From the NCBI GenBank assembly GCA_951213105.1, contig OX578135.1, positions 160,695,250 through 160,759,249 on the forward strand: a DNA stretch of 64,000 nucleotides, given 5' to 3'. Origin of the DNA: Amaurobius ferox. Lineage: Eukaryota; Arthropoda; Arachnida; Araneae; Amaurobiidae. Under the pieces are notes generated by a model. That model was given only the letters and a program-made list of their open reading frames with translations. It had not been told where the DNA came from and ran no database searches. This document shows, piece after piece, positions 1 to 11,282 of the stretch. Numbering within the stretch: the stretch's first letter is position 1; each line of letters begins with the position of its first letter. A program made the translations under genes and the position numbers.

Positions 1-487
1 GATGCACAAGCATGATATATTTTATTTTGCTTATAAAAATTAGAAGGTTAAATAAACTTGGCGATTCTAAAGATGTTTAATGATCGGTGACATTTGAACA
101 GAATACATGGAAATATGCATAATCAAGTACGTAATTATATACCGCCAGACAAGTTTATAGATTAACTTGAATGTAAAATCTTGTCAGATATATTGTTAAG
201 TTTACTGCAAAGTAAGTTAATAAAAAAATTGCATAGAGGCAGAGTATCCAGATGAAATCGGGACAAAAACTAAAAGTGCTAGCTAGCTATAAACAGTTAG
301 CAGGTAATTTATAGCACTTTGAAAGCCTGTAAATGAAACAAATGAGTCTGAAAAAAAAAAAAAAAAAAAAAATTGAACATATTTATTGAACCTTACTGAA
401 GTTTTATTTTACAAAATATTATTTATGCTAAACAATTTCGGCTCCATCCCACTGGAATATCCACTGCTGATTTTTTTTTTTTTTTTT
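1..487 (+). repeat. Dispersed repeat family A, copy 1
   Basis: About 480 bases that match 28269-28760 in the same orientation with many small differences (shared blocks such as ATTCTAAAGAT, AGAGTATCCAGATGAAAT and AAACAAATGAGTCTGAAAAA). Non-coding. It is cut by the left edge, so its true start is unknown. No terminal repeats or target duplication could be set. It ends near a T-run. Confidence 0.75.
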
Positions 488-589
488 CTTTCTTGTGATG
501 TACTCCGTAATTGTTTTGGGTGCAAACAGTCCTTTTATAATAAGTTTGTTAGACAGCAAATTTAAACTGAAAGTTTAGATTGAGTGATA

Positions 590-1000
590 TATTTTTTCTA
601 GCAATTAAAAACTATATTTATGTATTTATGTTAATATGTATATATATTTGTATGCATATATTTTTTATTATATGATTTGTAAGGATTTTAAATATAATAT
701 TTAATAATTTATTTTTAAATTAAAAGCAGTTTTGAATCGTTTTTTATAATATTAAATTTTAAAACCTATAATAAACAGTAAATCATTTATGATTCTGAAC
801 AGGTGAACCAATTTTAAATTATTCTTCATTTTATTTTTATTCCTTTTGTGCAATGTTTCAAATTTGTGATTTATTGTTTTAGATAAAATCCATTTTATAA
901 CTTTTCAAAAGCACATGTACTTAATGAAAATACTAAATTGCTGCTACTGCTCACTGCCGTATACTGGTATAAAAATTTTTCATACACAGAATTTTTTATA
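590..1000 (+). repeat. Dispersed repeat family B, copy 1
   Basis: AT-rich stretch with a second copy at about 21210-21640. Shared anchors are TATAATAAACAGTAAAT, CAATGTTTCAAATTT and CTTTTCAAAAGCA. Non-coding; type of element unknown. Confidence 0.65.
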
Positions 1001-1424
1001 TTCTCTAAATTACCTGCCAACATCACACAATAAACCAACACAACTTCAAATTTATCGTAACAGCAGAACTAAATATAGAGTGCCGAACCAGTAGTGGACA
1101 CCCTTAAGAATTTTCAAAATTTATTAAATCATAAGAAATTACTTCTCATAAAAAGGCTTTGAAAATTGGATTATACAGTCACTGATTTATTACCATAACA
1201 TATGTAACAAGCACTCTTTAATGATGGTGATGTATTTTGTTTACAATCTGGCTTCATGAGCTTCACACTACTTTCTACAAAAAACTTTTGGCACAGATAT
1301 AAATATTTTATCTAGTGATGTAAAATTAGTAGTCATGCACATTAGAGTGATACAACACTTATAACTATTCGGCAGTTTGGGACAGAAAAAACAATTACAA
1401 TTAGCGGAACTTTCCGAATGTAAC

Positions 1425-1665
1425 CGAACTTATTCACCGATTCTCGAAGAGAGGAGTCATGGCCGAGCCTTCTGACGTCACATTCCGTGTGTGCCAAAAT
1501 GGGTCATTTTCCTGGGATAGTCAGAAAGGAAAATTTTGACTGTTAATAAAACCTTAAATACAGCTTGGTGAATAAAATTTTTTATACTTTCGTCCATTTT
1601 GCAACATTTCGAATCAAATAAAAATATAAAAAAAAAGAGGCCGGAATTGTCCATTGCAGTTCAAA
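1425..1665 (+). repeat. Dispersed repeat family C, copy 1
   Basis: Matches 30735-30950 in the same orientation: TGACGTCACATTCC, GTCAGAAAGG, CAACATTTCGAATCAAATAA and GAGGCCGGAATTGTCCATT are shared. It contains a CRE-like TGACGTCA octamer in both copies. Higher GC than its surroundings. Non-coding. Confidence 0.7.
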
Positions 1666-4600
1666 TGGAAAGTTTGTTCTAAGATTCTAAAAAAATAGCA
1701 ACTTGTTATATATTGATATGAAACATCACTCCTTTCAAATATTTTGAATGAGAAAATGTGGATGTGTGGGATGATAGTACAAGGTACTAAGAAAACAGAT
1801 TTAATGTTTTTTAATTTTTTATTAATTTTTTTTTTACTTGTATCAATATGTCAACAACCCAAATGATGACAAGCTTATATATCATCTGTGGAAAGTTCTG
1901 GAAAACTGATATTTTGTGAAATTTGTCGCCAGGGGCAAGCAATCCAAACCTTCAAATTATATCAATGATTTTCGGTTTAGTATTTGTAATAATATGATGT
2001 CACTTCTGTTACTTACTTTCATTTTATCCCCATCACATTTCTTTCAGATTTATTCCATACCTGTGCCCTAAGATGTTTCACATAAAAAACGTGATTAACA
2101 CCAAATTTCCTAATAAAAGTAGTATAACTCTAGTAAAATGTTAAGTATACATTAATGAAGTGTGAAAGATCCAGACCACACGACTGACCCGAAGGTTTGC
2201 AGTAGCTTTTTGTGTGGCCGGGACATTAAATTAAGCAACTACATCATCTAGTTAGTACCTTTAACCTGTTTGGAACCAGCACATCATATATGTCTTGGAG
2301 AGCTTCCTTGTTCCTCGGTCCAGCAGTGCATGTTTGCCTTGAACGTGAGACGGCTACTAAAGCCCAATGATGCAAATATGCATCGGGAAACTAGAGCGTT
2401 TCTACTAACAATTTTTAAATAACACTAGATGGTGCTAGAACCCCATAACTTTTGCAAAGCTAGTTCCTTGGATAATTGACCTTCATATTTCAGTTTCACT
2501 TTCAGTTTTTCATTAGGATGCTGACTAAGTTGATAATATAAACAAATGCACATGCAAGCATATGCAGTTGCCTGGCCATTTAAAAGGCACATCGACTGAG
2601 ATATTTAAAGAAAATATTTCTATCTAATGGTAGTTGTTTTATGCATATTTAAACGGAAGGGTCATACATGGTATGTTTAGAATGTTAAATGGGAGGGGGA
2701 GGGTGGCTGGGATTCTGTGTTGCTATTTTCAGGGAGAATGTGTATTAGCTAGAAAGAATTTAGTTAGACATATAGTAATTATCATGGCAAAGAGAATTAT
2801 CTGAAAGTGAAATTTCACAAAATGAATGAACCTGATAGTGCTGTAAGTGAAGATGAAGAAGTGATTAATTAGAGATGTCTGATTAAATAAAAAATTGCAG
2901 GATATACAATAATATGTTTATAATAACGTTTTTTATATTTAGAATAAGTGCTATTTTTAGAATTGTAGTAATATTTAGTTTGGAGTTTAGAATAAAGTCT
3001 TCATTTAATTGCTTTATAACTGTATTTCTGTTATATTTCATATTATATTTACATTTTATATTACTAAACAATTACTCATTCAATCAGTAAGTTGGTGTCT
3101 ATACAACAATTCAATTGTAAATATATTTCAAAGTAAAGTTAATTTAATATGAGATTTTTACAGTGTTAGGCTTAGCTGCAAAAGTGCCCAGGCCTGGAGT
3201 AGCAGACAATTATTGCTGCATGCGGGCCTACAGAAATGCCGCTTACTTCACTCTCCTATCGTGAATGGGTTTGGATCATTATAAACCTAACAGTATAACC
3301 TAACTACATAATGATTAAAACTGTCAAGTGTGCACTTTAAGCTAAAATTTGAGGCACTATATGTCAAAGAAGATGGACCTGTTTAAGATGTTTTAATGCA
3401 ATTTATACATATCTAAATAATAATTAAAAAAAAATAAAGCATGCTACTAGACTTTCACATAGATGAACATTAAAATGTTCAACTTACATAAAAATAATTT
3501 TTTTAATATTGTTCAAAATTACAGTATGAAATATCATTAAATTTAGGTATTTGCAAAAAACAATTTTGTACCAAGAGTAAGATTAACAGAACAAAAATAT
3601 AATGAAAGCCCTTATATCACAAAATTTGAGTATTCCTTGGTTTAAATCAAACTGAGCTGCATCTTCATACAATAGTAGCAAAATATGAATAATAGGGACT
3701 TAAAGTTATTTTTACTACCAATTTTTACTGAAGCTGTTAATACCTTAATTTGTAATAGGGAAAATAAGGACTTTGAAAAATATGTACTTTTAAAGGATCT
3801 TTTAGGAGAAATACGTACTTTTTAGGATCCAAAAAATGATAAGCAAAAAAAAAAGAGTTTAAGAACCATGGGATCGGATCACCTATAAGGTAATTTCTAT
3901 ACAATTTAAATAACAAGGTATAAAAAATTGCAAATTTTAGCCATATGTAGAGGTCAAAAGTTAAAAAAGCACCATCTTATACACTATTTCCCAGTCCCCA
4001 CTTTGAAATGAGAATAACTCTGTATTGGAAGCAGAACAAATGAAAATTTCTATGGTACAATCTGGTACAAATTCAGTGCAAACAAAAGGTATCATTGAAA
4101 TTTGGAAATTCGGAGGTGGGAACTACCATTTGCAAATTTGTTCTCTTATACAATGTTCCTATATCAGCAATGAATACTGCAGCATAGCTAGTATGGCATC
4201 GTCAAATCAAATTTGTGATAAAAACCATGCCCTGGTAAAATATATAACACAATAGCAGTAACATTTATTAATTATGAGTAGTATTATCACCATTAATCCC
4301 TGGAGTATTATGATGTGATTTATAGTGCAAGGGGGGATGTAAAATGCAATTTAGCATAACCTGCTTTCTAGACTAAGATTTGCCACTGTCCTATATCAGC
4401 ATAAATGAACACTTTAAGTTACACTAGACAGAAAAAAAAAAACTTGTCCATGCACAGGCCATGTGATGACAGGGCATTACTGCTTTAACAATTTCCTTCC
4501 CTATGCATCCTGATATGTGGAATTGCTTGATAATTGCTTTTCCTTTCCATAAAATTGCTCAACAAAATCATTTAATTGCTCCTCAATAAAAAAAATTAAA

Positions 4601-4917
4601 GAACAAAATTGCCCTTCAAAATCACAGTTATTTTTTTTTTCTCTCCTGGTTCTAATCATGCAAAATACCAAAAACCTTATCTAATTCCTTCACATAATGT
4701 AGTGCAAAAATGATATGTGCATTCATTCTTGAGTTATCAAGTTTATACTTCAGACATCTTTTTAATACTGTATGAAATAGGTGCAAGTCTTAAAATATGC
4801 TGATCCATCAAACTATTGAATTTTAAAATTTTTGGGGAAACAATACTTTCTCTATACAATAGTATGAAAAAAAGTGAGGATTGAACACATGTATTCAAAA
4901 CATGATACAAGACTTAC
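1666..4917. other. AT-rich intron, no gene seen
   Basis: I see no exon with consistent splice borders here on either strand and no recognisable transposon protein. The next MTMR14 coding exon was searched for on the minus strand without success, so it may lie left of the window. Short A and T runs only. Confidence 0.5.
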
Positions 4918-5016
4918 AAATTATGATTTGAATAGGTGCCATTGAGCATGTCTGCTGAACTCCTTGATGAATATGATGAATCTATTAAACTTCCAGTACC
5001 AGACACATGCTGCCAG
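4918..5016 (-). CDS. MTMR14: MTMR14 exon (C-terminal tail, last in window)
   Basis: Acceptor TATAG at its right end and donor GTAAGT at its left end. Enters with 1 base completing an AG-C codon and leaves in phase 2, so at least one more exon must follow off the left edge. Encodes SWQHVSGTGSLIDSS followed by a Ser-rich stretch. The SWQ start matches the human MTMR14 tail (GSWQMVTGCGS). If the intron were retained the frame would stop two codons later (HNL then TAA). Confidence 0.85.
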
Positions 5017-6329
5017 CTATAACATAAAAAAAATGTATTAAATTATGAAATAAGTATAAAAGTCTAAATGACTTTAATAGCTCAGATATTTGGGGAAAAT
5101 ATTTTGCCGACTAGCAAATGTTAGATACTAGTATACCTGTACTAAATTTCACTCAAACTTTCAATCTCTTACCTTAGTTTTTAAAAAGCCTGTCATACTT
5201 TCTTTTTAATTCAGCCAAACCCTCAAAATTCATTCTATTTGTTCAACTCTCAATATGATGAGCTTTGCATACCACAAAAAATGCAGATACATTGATAAAT
5301 GTTCAGATGAAATTTGTCTGACTGAATACGAAATATATAAACAAAAATAAATGTTATGTCAATCAAATGATTTATCCAACATATATCTGGTTTCTAAAAA
5401 CTTTTCGTTGATAAATTAAAATAGGCATTATCAAATTATCGGAAAACAGCTAATTTTTCTAAACATTATCCAATAAATATTTGTACTGAACTGTAACACA
5501 AAAACATAAACAGAGCTTGTTTAGAGAAATCTAAAGTCCCTGTAGTACAAATAATTTTAGTTGTAATGAGAAAGGTATGTACATCCTAAAAATCACTGTA
5601 AGGTGCTAATCTACCTTTTGGAGGTACTTAGCCCCTAAGTTTCCACTAGCTCATCCTCTGCAAAGAAATATATACTGCTTATGATAGGTTCAAACCTGCA
5701 CCTACTTCTGCCAACATCTAAATGTTACTAAATACATTAGGTATAAATGATAACATTCAATTTTATTTCAAAAATTTTAAAGACAAACAAATAAGTTTAA
5801 ATAAAAGTGCTTAAATATTTAAAGATATTCAAATAACTCATAAGTAAAAAAATCCATTTAAAAATTAATTGTTTTAAAATAAACAATTTTTTTTTTAATT
5901 CGAATATCAAAAGTAAATAAAATATTTCAAAATGTAAGTGTTTTAAATAAAAACAATTAAAGATTAAATTTTTGAAATGTAAACAGCAGCAAACTAAACA
6001 AAACTAAACAAAGCATTTGCTATAAGTAATATTAAAATATAGTATCTATATAAATACAATTAAAAATATGTCTGTGTGTATGTATGTTTGTTTATCTCAT
6101 CATCATGAAATCATGGAAGGACGGCTGCACAAAATTTTATTATATTTTGTGGGTAGTCTTGGAATAACCCCACTTAAAATTTAGTCCATGTTTCTTTTTC
6201 CACAAATTTATTTGAAGAAAAAGATATGTTGATTAGCAAGGGAATTAAATCTAATGTGTTTATACAGCAGGTGATTTTCATTAAATATTTTCCACTTAAA
6301 GAATAAAGAAATATATTTTATTAAAATTT
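5017..6329. other. Intron with no recognised gene
   Basis: AT-rich with A and T runs. At about 6030-6300 there is a low-complexity stretch (GTCTGTGTGTATGTATG followed by ATCATGAAATCATGGAAGG) of a style common at degraded arthropod mobile elements, but no match within the window could be established. Confidence 0.4.
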
Positions 6330-6800
6330 CATTTTTGACTGGATTATATCAATTATGACTTTAGGGGTTAAAGATTACAGGAATTATTGATATTTTCAAT
6401 TCCTTATGTCATCTATTTTTTTTTTTTTTTTTTTTTTTTTGCAAAGATTTTTCAAACTCATATACTATAGTGTTTAGCCAATTATTAAAACAGATTAAAA
6501 GTGGTACAAGTTTTGAACTTTCATTGTGGCATATATTGATCAAATTTTATATTTTTTTGTAAATTTGTTTAAAAGGGGGGCCACAATATTTTGCTCTTCA
6601 AATTTGCCTGTGAAGCTAATTTTGTATAGTGAAAACAGAGATACTTCTTTTTAGGAGAATTAAATTAAACATTTTAATAGCATGTCTTGAATGACAATGT
6701 CATTTAGAATACTATAAGAATTTGCACATAATTGCAAATTTTACGTTTCTTTATATTATATATTCCACATGAAGAATGGGCATACTACTAATTGATTCAT
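6330..6800 (+). repeat. Dispersed repeat family H, copy 1
   Basis: Matches parts of 14590-15640: GGTTAAAGATTA, TGTTTAGCCAATT, TTGCCTGTGAAG, AATTTTGTATAG, GAGAATTAAATTAAAC, GTCATTTAGAATACTATA and TTATATTATATATTCCA are shared in the same order. This copy has a long T-run and lacks the extra internal 0.5 kb seen in the other. Non-coding. Confidence 0.75.
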
Positions 6801-7481
6801 ATATACCAAAACGATTATTCACAGGCACTTTGCATTTCAGTTACTTTTCTTCAGACTTCAGAAAGTTGCTAACAATTGCTAACAATATTAACTATATTAA
6901 ATTACATGTTACTCTCCAGAAAAGTAACTGATTAAAACTAAATTATTCAAAAAAGTAAATACATTAAATTAAAACGTTACTTTTGTAATTCAAATTTCAA
7001 ATTGAAATTTTAGAACACAATAATGTTTGAGACAACTATTTGTGCATTTAACAAGTTAATTAACACAGAAAACGATATACAGAAAAACACATGTATGTTT
7101 TCGAATGTGTCAGAAACAGTCAGACTCGTATGAGTGTGGGAGCAACAAAATGAGATTAATTTTGGGAATCACTGGGCCATGATGTCCCATCGCCAAAATT
7201 TGCAAGAAATGAGGGTGTTTATGGAAACCTATAGATAGCTATAAAAGCACATCAATTTGTCCTTGTAATATGAGCAGCCTTACAGCAAGTGCAGTCAACT
7301 TTCAGGCCAAGTGATGCCATAGGACAGCGATCCAAAAGGAAATGGCGGAAAAATGCATAAAAAAAAAGGAACTTTAACTGAATTTTTATTACATGTTAGA
7401 AGAAAAGTTACAAATTAAATTAAAAGTTAACAAAATAAGTTAAAAATTAATGTAAAGTAACTTTTAACTAAAACTCACTCA

Positions 7482-7620
7482 AAATTAAGGACAAAACGTT
7501 TTAAAAAACAAAAGGTCTTTTATTTAACACATCCTAAAAGACGTACAAAATATTAAAAACTGACAGAGCGCTTTCGGACGTATATACGCCCTTCATCAGT
7601 GGCTACATGAATAGTAAAAA
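7482..7620 (-). repeat. Inverted pLTR arm, left
   Basis: Reverse complement of 8896-9035 with scattered substitutions. Shared blocks on the plus strand include AAAATTAAGGACAAAAC, TTTATTTAACACATCCTAAA and TCATCAGTGGCTACATGAAT. Confidence 0.9.
7562..7603 (-). ncRNA. Hammerhead ribozyme motif (left arm)
   Basis: Read on the minus strand: CTGATGA (7599-7593), stem II closing GGGCG with CGTCC around a TATATA loop, then GAAA (7575-7572), a GCGC stem III, and the TC cleavage position. Stem I pairs CCA with TG and one mismatch (GCCA against TGTC), so activity may be reduced. Minimal hammerheads of this shape are known from Penelope-like pLTRs. Confidence 0.75.
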
Positions 7621-7649
7621 TTACTGTTTTCTTGTAAACTTCTGGTATT

Positions 7650-8688
7650 TTGGCCGAGACCGTTTTGCAGGAGCTTGAGAATGAGATTTTGCCTTCTTTA
7701 ACAATTAAACCTATTCTTTGGTGCCGTTACGTGGATGATGTTTTCATTATCTGGGATCATGATTTAAATAATCTCCTTCACCTTTCGGATAAAGTTAATG
7801 ATTTTTACCCTTCGATTAATTTTACTGTTGAGCAGGAATCTCTGTTCCTTGCCTTTCCTCGATGTTCTGGTCACACGTTCTGATTTTGGTTTTCATACTT
7901 CCGTTTTCCGTAAATCCACTTTTACTAACTCCTGTATCCCCGCTCATTCTCTCCATCCTGTATCCTCTATAAAAGCTTCTTTTAACACATATTTTAATTG
8001 CGCTTTTAATGTTTGCTCTTCCATCCCCGCTTTGACTGATGAAATTAATTTTATTTTTAAATTTGGCCATGAGGCTGCTTATTCTTTTGAATTTATTTAT
8101 AAGATCTTCGCCCACATTCACCTTAAATGTACTCAATATGATACTAAACTTGTTGCTATTAAAGATCGTTTAATCCATAAATCTAGTGTTCCTTACCAGC
8201 CTAAGATTTTCCGTCCTTTTATTAATTTCTGTCATGAATTTGGTTTCAAACCTGCTCATTCTAATATTACCATTTTATTTACTCGTATTCGATCCGATAA
8301 ATTTGGGAATTTTGATGAATTTAAAAGCTTTGCTGGGGTGTATGTCGTTCCCCTGTTATCCCCTGCTGGTGACTATAAATTTTACATTGGTAGTACAAAA
8401 CGTACTGTTGGCATCCGTTTAGCAGAACATGCTCGCAATGTCAAATCTGGTAAACTTTCTACGGCTCTTGCTCAATATGTGGTTAATGATAAATTTCTTC
8501 CCGTTTTTGAAAAAACTTTCCTTTTAGTTCATTGTAACAATCCCCGTAGTATCCTTCTTTATGAATCCCTGTTTATTTATATTTACAGTGAATCCATTTG
8601 TAATTTTGATCTTGTTCAAATTTTAAGTTATGCTTGGCGACTCATTCTCAGCTGTATGCAATTCAAACCTTTTAAAAGTTATTTGTGA
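7650..8688 (+). pseudogene. Penelope-like RT C-terminus and GIY-YIG endonuclease, one frameshift
   Basis: The first frame (to about 7855) encodes the end of the RT domain with LAETVLQELENEIL and the catalytic CRYVDDVFIIW (YVDD codons 7728-7739). A one-base shift near 7845-7860 moves the frame to the one that reads LPFLDVLVTR, a hallmark of Penelope-like RTs, and continues to 8688. The C-terminal part holds a GIY-YIG nuclease: GVYVVPL near 8335, YIGSTKRTVGIRLAEHARN, and a later Glu in YESLFIYI that fits the catalytic acid. The RT N-terminus is missing because of 5' truncation; there is no ATG at the front (the frame enters from the arm junction). Apart from the shift the nuclease frame is open, so the insertion is moderately young. 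Confidence 0.88.
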
Positions 8689-8895
8689 CGTCATTCTCAG
8701 GAATATCATGCTTGACATTTTCTAAAATTTGTATTAGTTCTTTTCTTGTAATAATTTAAAATTCGTTAAAGCATTTAAACTTATTTTGTAATTTCCATGT
8801 ATATTTCTTGTATTATTTTTAGTAAGTTCATTTATCATTTTATATTTTATGTAAATTTGCTTTAAACTGGTCTCTATATATATAAACATTCCATG

Positions 8896-9035
8896 TTTTT
8901 ACTATTCATGTAGCCACTGATGAAGGGCGTATATACGTCCGAAAGTGCTCTGGCAGTTTCTAATATTTTGTACGTCTTTTAGGATGTGTTAAATAAAAGA
9001 CATTTCGTTTTTTAAAATGTTTTGTCCTTAATTTT
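8896..9035 (+). repeat. pLTR arm, right (3' end of Penelope-like element)
   Basis: Follows the coding region and 3' untranslated stretch. Contains the hammerhead motif and ends in CCTTAATTTT. Inverted partner at 7482-7620. Confidence 0.9.
8913..8954 (+). ncRNA. Hammerhead ribozyme motif (right arm)
   Basis: Stem I GCCA (8913-8916) pairs with TGGC (8951-8954). Core CTGATGA is 8917-8923, stem II GGGCG/CGTCC with loop TATATA lies in 8924-8940, GAAA is 8941-8944, stem III GTGC is 8945-8948, then T8949 and cleavage base C8950. All conserved core positions of a type I hammerhead are present. Stem III is very short, as in other Penelope-like hammerheads, which are thought to work best as dimers. 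Confidence 0.85.
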
Positions 9036-9210
9036 ATCTATTGAATACAGAAGTGATACCAATCTTGATTATTAAAACTAACTTTTTCATAACATTATTC
9101 CCAAATCTGCTTTTCTTTAAATACAAATATGTAAATTATCACAGAAATCAATGCTACACTGGGGAAAAAAATTATGGTTGCAATGGGTTCACAAAGTTGA
9201 ATTGAAGGCT

Positions 9211-9248
9211 CACACCATTCTATATATGAAGATATATAGAATGGTGTG
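9211..9248. repeat. Perfect 17-bp hairpin
   Basis: Arms 9211-9227 (CACACCATTCTATATAT) and 9232-9248 are perfect reverse complements around the loop GAAG. It lies just right of the Penelope-like element. Origin unknown. Confidence 0.85.
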
Positions 9249-9359
9249 AATATATAATCTTTGCATTCCAATAAAAAACATTTTCTTAATTACTCTATTT
9301 CTGAACCATCTATGAATTTTTAAGTGGATCTATAATTAACAATGTATAATAAAAAAATT

Positions 9360-9500
9360 TAATTGCGAGTGGGGAAAGAAGTTTCTCCGTTTTCATGAAG
9401 TTACAACTGGGGACGTATCTGCTGCCACAGGGAATGGTATTTTAGAGTTGCTGGTAAATCGCTTTGCACAATTAACATGGTTGTACATGGGGGGAAAAAA
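9360..9500 (+). pseudogene. Possible hAT/DUF4371-like fragment
   Basis: One frame reads KKFLRFHEVTTGDVSAATG and then GILELLVNRF. This resembles the start of the DUF4371-type block in hAT-family transposases and ZMYM-like proteins (an FLRF-EV-T motif followed by a helix). It is about 45 residues long and breaks down after about 9490. Weak assignment by motif only. Confidence 0.3.
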
Positions 9501-10389
9501 AGGAGATTCGATATAATTTATATTCAAAATAGTCATTTCAGAAATTGGGTTGTGTTATTTATATTGTATTATTTACACAGTGAGCAATTATTTAGGACCT
9601 GGGAGATGCCGAAGAATTTGTTCTCATTGCTAGAACATAATTGCAATATTAAAAAATATACAAATGGTGTATTGAAAAGTACCAAGCAATAAGAAAATTT
9701 ACATTTGCTGAAAGCATGCATATACATATGGAAAGAGAAAATTCAAAACTTCATAGTTCAAACTTAGCTATTCCAATGAAATAAGTAACATTGGGCTGAT
9801 TTTCAAAAGAATAGAAATAAATCAGGATTCTTGCTCAGATTTAAAAATGAAATTCACAGAGATGTAAGTCCGTTTCTAAAAGAATTGTCACAAACTTCTA
9901 GAGTCAATAACATTTCACAGTACCTAATTTTAATTTAAAAAACAAGTAAAAGAATTAACAGGAAAAATTAGCCAATTTAATGTTGAAACAAAGAAAAACT
10001 GAATTGCTCCAAACAACAAAACAATGGTTTTCTTACCATGCCTCCACTGAATTTTTCTAGATTATTTATAGGAAAAAAAAAATTACAATTTTGTTCAAAT
10101 TCTCCCAAGTCTTAGAGCTGAATTTAAATTCCTTAAGAATTCCATAAGGAAGTTTTCCCTGTTCACCTTGCGGTAAATGAACCTTGATAAAGGATAAAAT
10201 ATCAATGAAACATTATTACTCTTGCAGTTGCTTATATTTATATATCCAATTACATACAAAAAGCATTCTTTTAAAGCATGTAATTCAGTGGATATTTTAA
10301 AATCATAGGTCTATGATAGTCAAACAAATGCTTATAATGTAATTAAAAAAGTAAAAGGGAAAATATGTATATAACACTTTGGCTATTAC

Positions 10390-10566
10390 CTCCCCAAACT
10401 GGACATGCTGTCAATCCTCTGCCGACTATTAGGAACTGGTACTGGACTACTGGATGTTGGGCTTTTGAGGTGCCCATTATTGTTTGCGATGTTTTCTAAG
10501 GTAGTAATTATTGAAGGAGGAGTTCCACTATGCGATGAACTTGTATCATTTTGAACATTTGACTTT
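10390..10566 (-). CDS. MTMR14: MTMR14 exon (Ser/Pro/Asn-rich tail)
   Basis: Acceptor GATAG at the right, donor GTAATAG at the left. 177 bases, phase 2 in and phase 2 out, matching both neighbours. Encodes a low-complexity stretch with SSSHSGTPPSIITTLENIAN and NSRQRIDSMSSLG, likely the disordered C-terminal region beyond the phosphatase domain. The neighbours' phases make it a firm exon although its sequence is poorly conserved. Confidence 0.85.
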
Positions 10567-11282
10567 CTATCAACGAAAAAAGGGGAGCTATGTCATTAAA
10601 TCAAGAACTTTCTATTGGACATAATTGAAATAAAACTCCATCTATACATATATTGAACACAGTTATTTATTGCAAAAGTGAAATGCATTTAAATTTATGC
10701 ATGAAAATAAATCTTTAATTTATCAATTGAAAACATAACAAGATTCTTACATAAATACATAATTGAAATTCCCAATTTTCCAGAGGAATTTTCAGATATT
10801 TCCAGAGGCTGAATTCCAATATTTAGAACACAATTGTTTTATACAATAAAGTAAATTCGAAGTCAACAATCAATACAAATAATTTAATATGAAAAACTAG
10901 ACAATCTGATGTTAAAGGAGCCTTGAAATCAAACCCCAAAAATCAAAATTCTGGTTTCAAATACAAAAAAGAAAATAATTCTAATAAAAACAGTTTGAAT
11001 GTTTCAGGATGACAAAATGAAGGTCTTTCCTGATTCTCTTTAAATGTTTCCAAGTTCTAGATGTAAAATACAATTTTTTATGAATTTTCTCTCCAATACT
11101 TTGATTCAAATTTATATTCTCCAAAAAATAAAGGTTTTTCCAGAGGCATATGAACCATGGACAAATAATTCTGAAAGTGAAACCAAAAACACACCGAAGC
11201 ATAATGAATATAGAATATTATTCTGTTAAATAAAGAGGACAGAATATCCAATATAAACTAATATATTTCCTCAGTTTAGTAA

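Larger units (their letters stand above)
7482..9035 (+). mobile_element. Penelope-like retroelement, 5'-truncated, with inverted pLTR arms
   Basis: A reverse transcriptase tail plus GIY-YIG nuclease is bracketed by about 139-base inverted arms at 7482-7620 and 8896-9035 that match with few differences. The right arm is the normal 3' pLTR; the left arm is an inverted partial copy joined to the truncation point. This layout is known for Penelope-like elements. Each arm carries a hammerhead ribozyme motif. The element lies in the intron between exons 10390-10566 and 4918-5016, antisense to MTMR14. No clear target duplication was found. Confidence 0.88.

Noticed and set aside
4918..5016. This exon as the true MTMR14 C-terminus (stop shortly after HNL)
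   Set aside because: A strong GTAAGT donor lies exactly before the stop and the human protein continues well past this point.
7822..8136. Minus-strand frame over the Penelope-like gene
   Set aside because: Shadow of the RT/GIY-YIG coding strand; no homology of its own.
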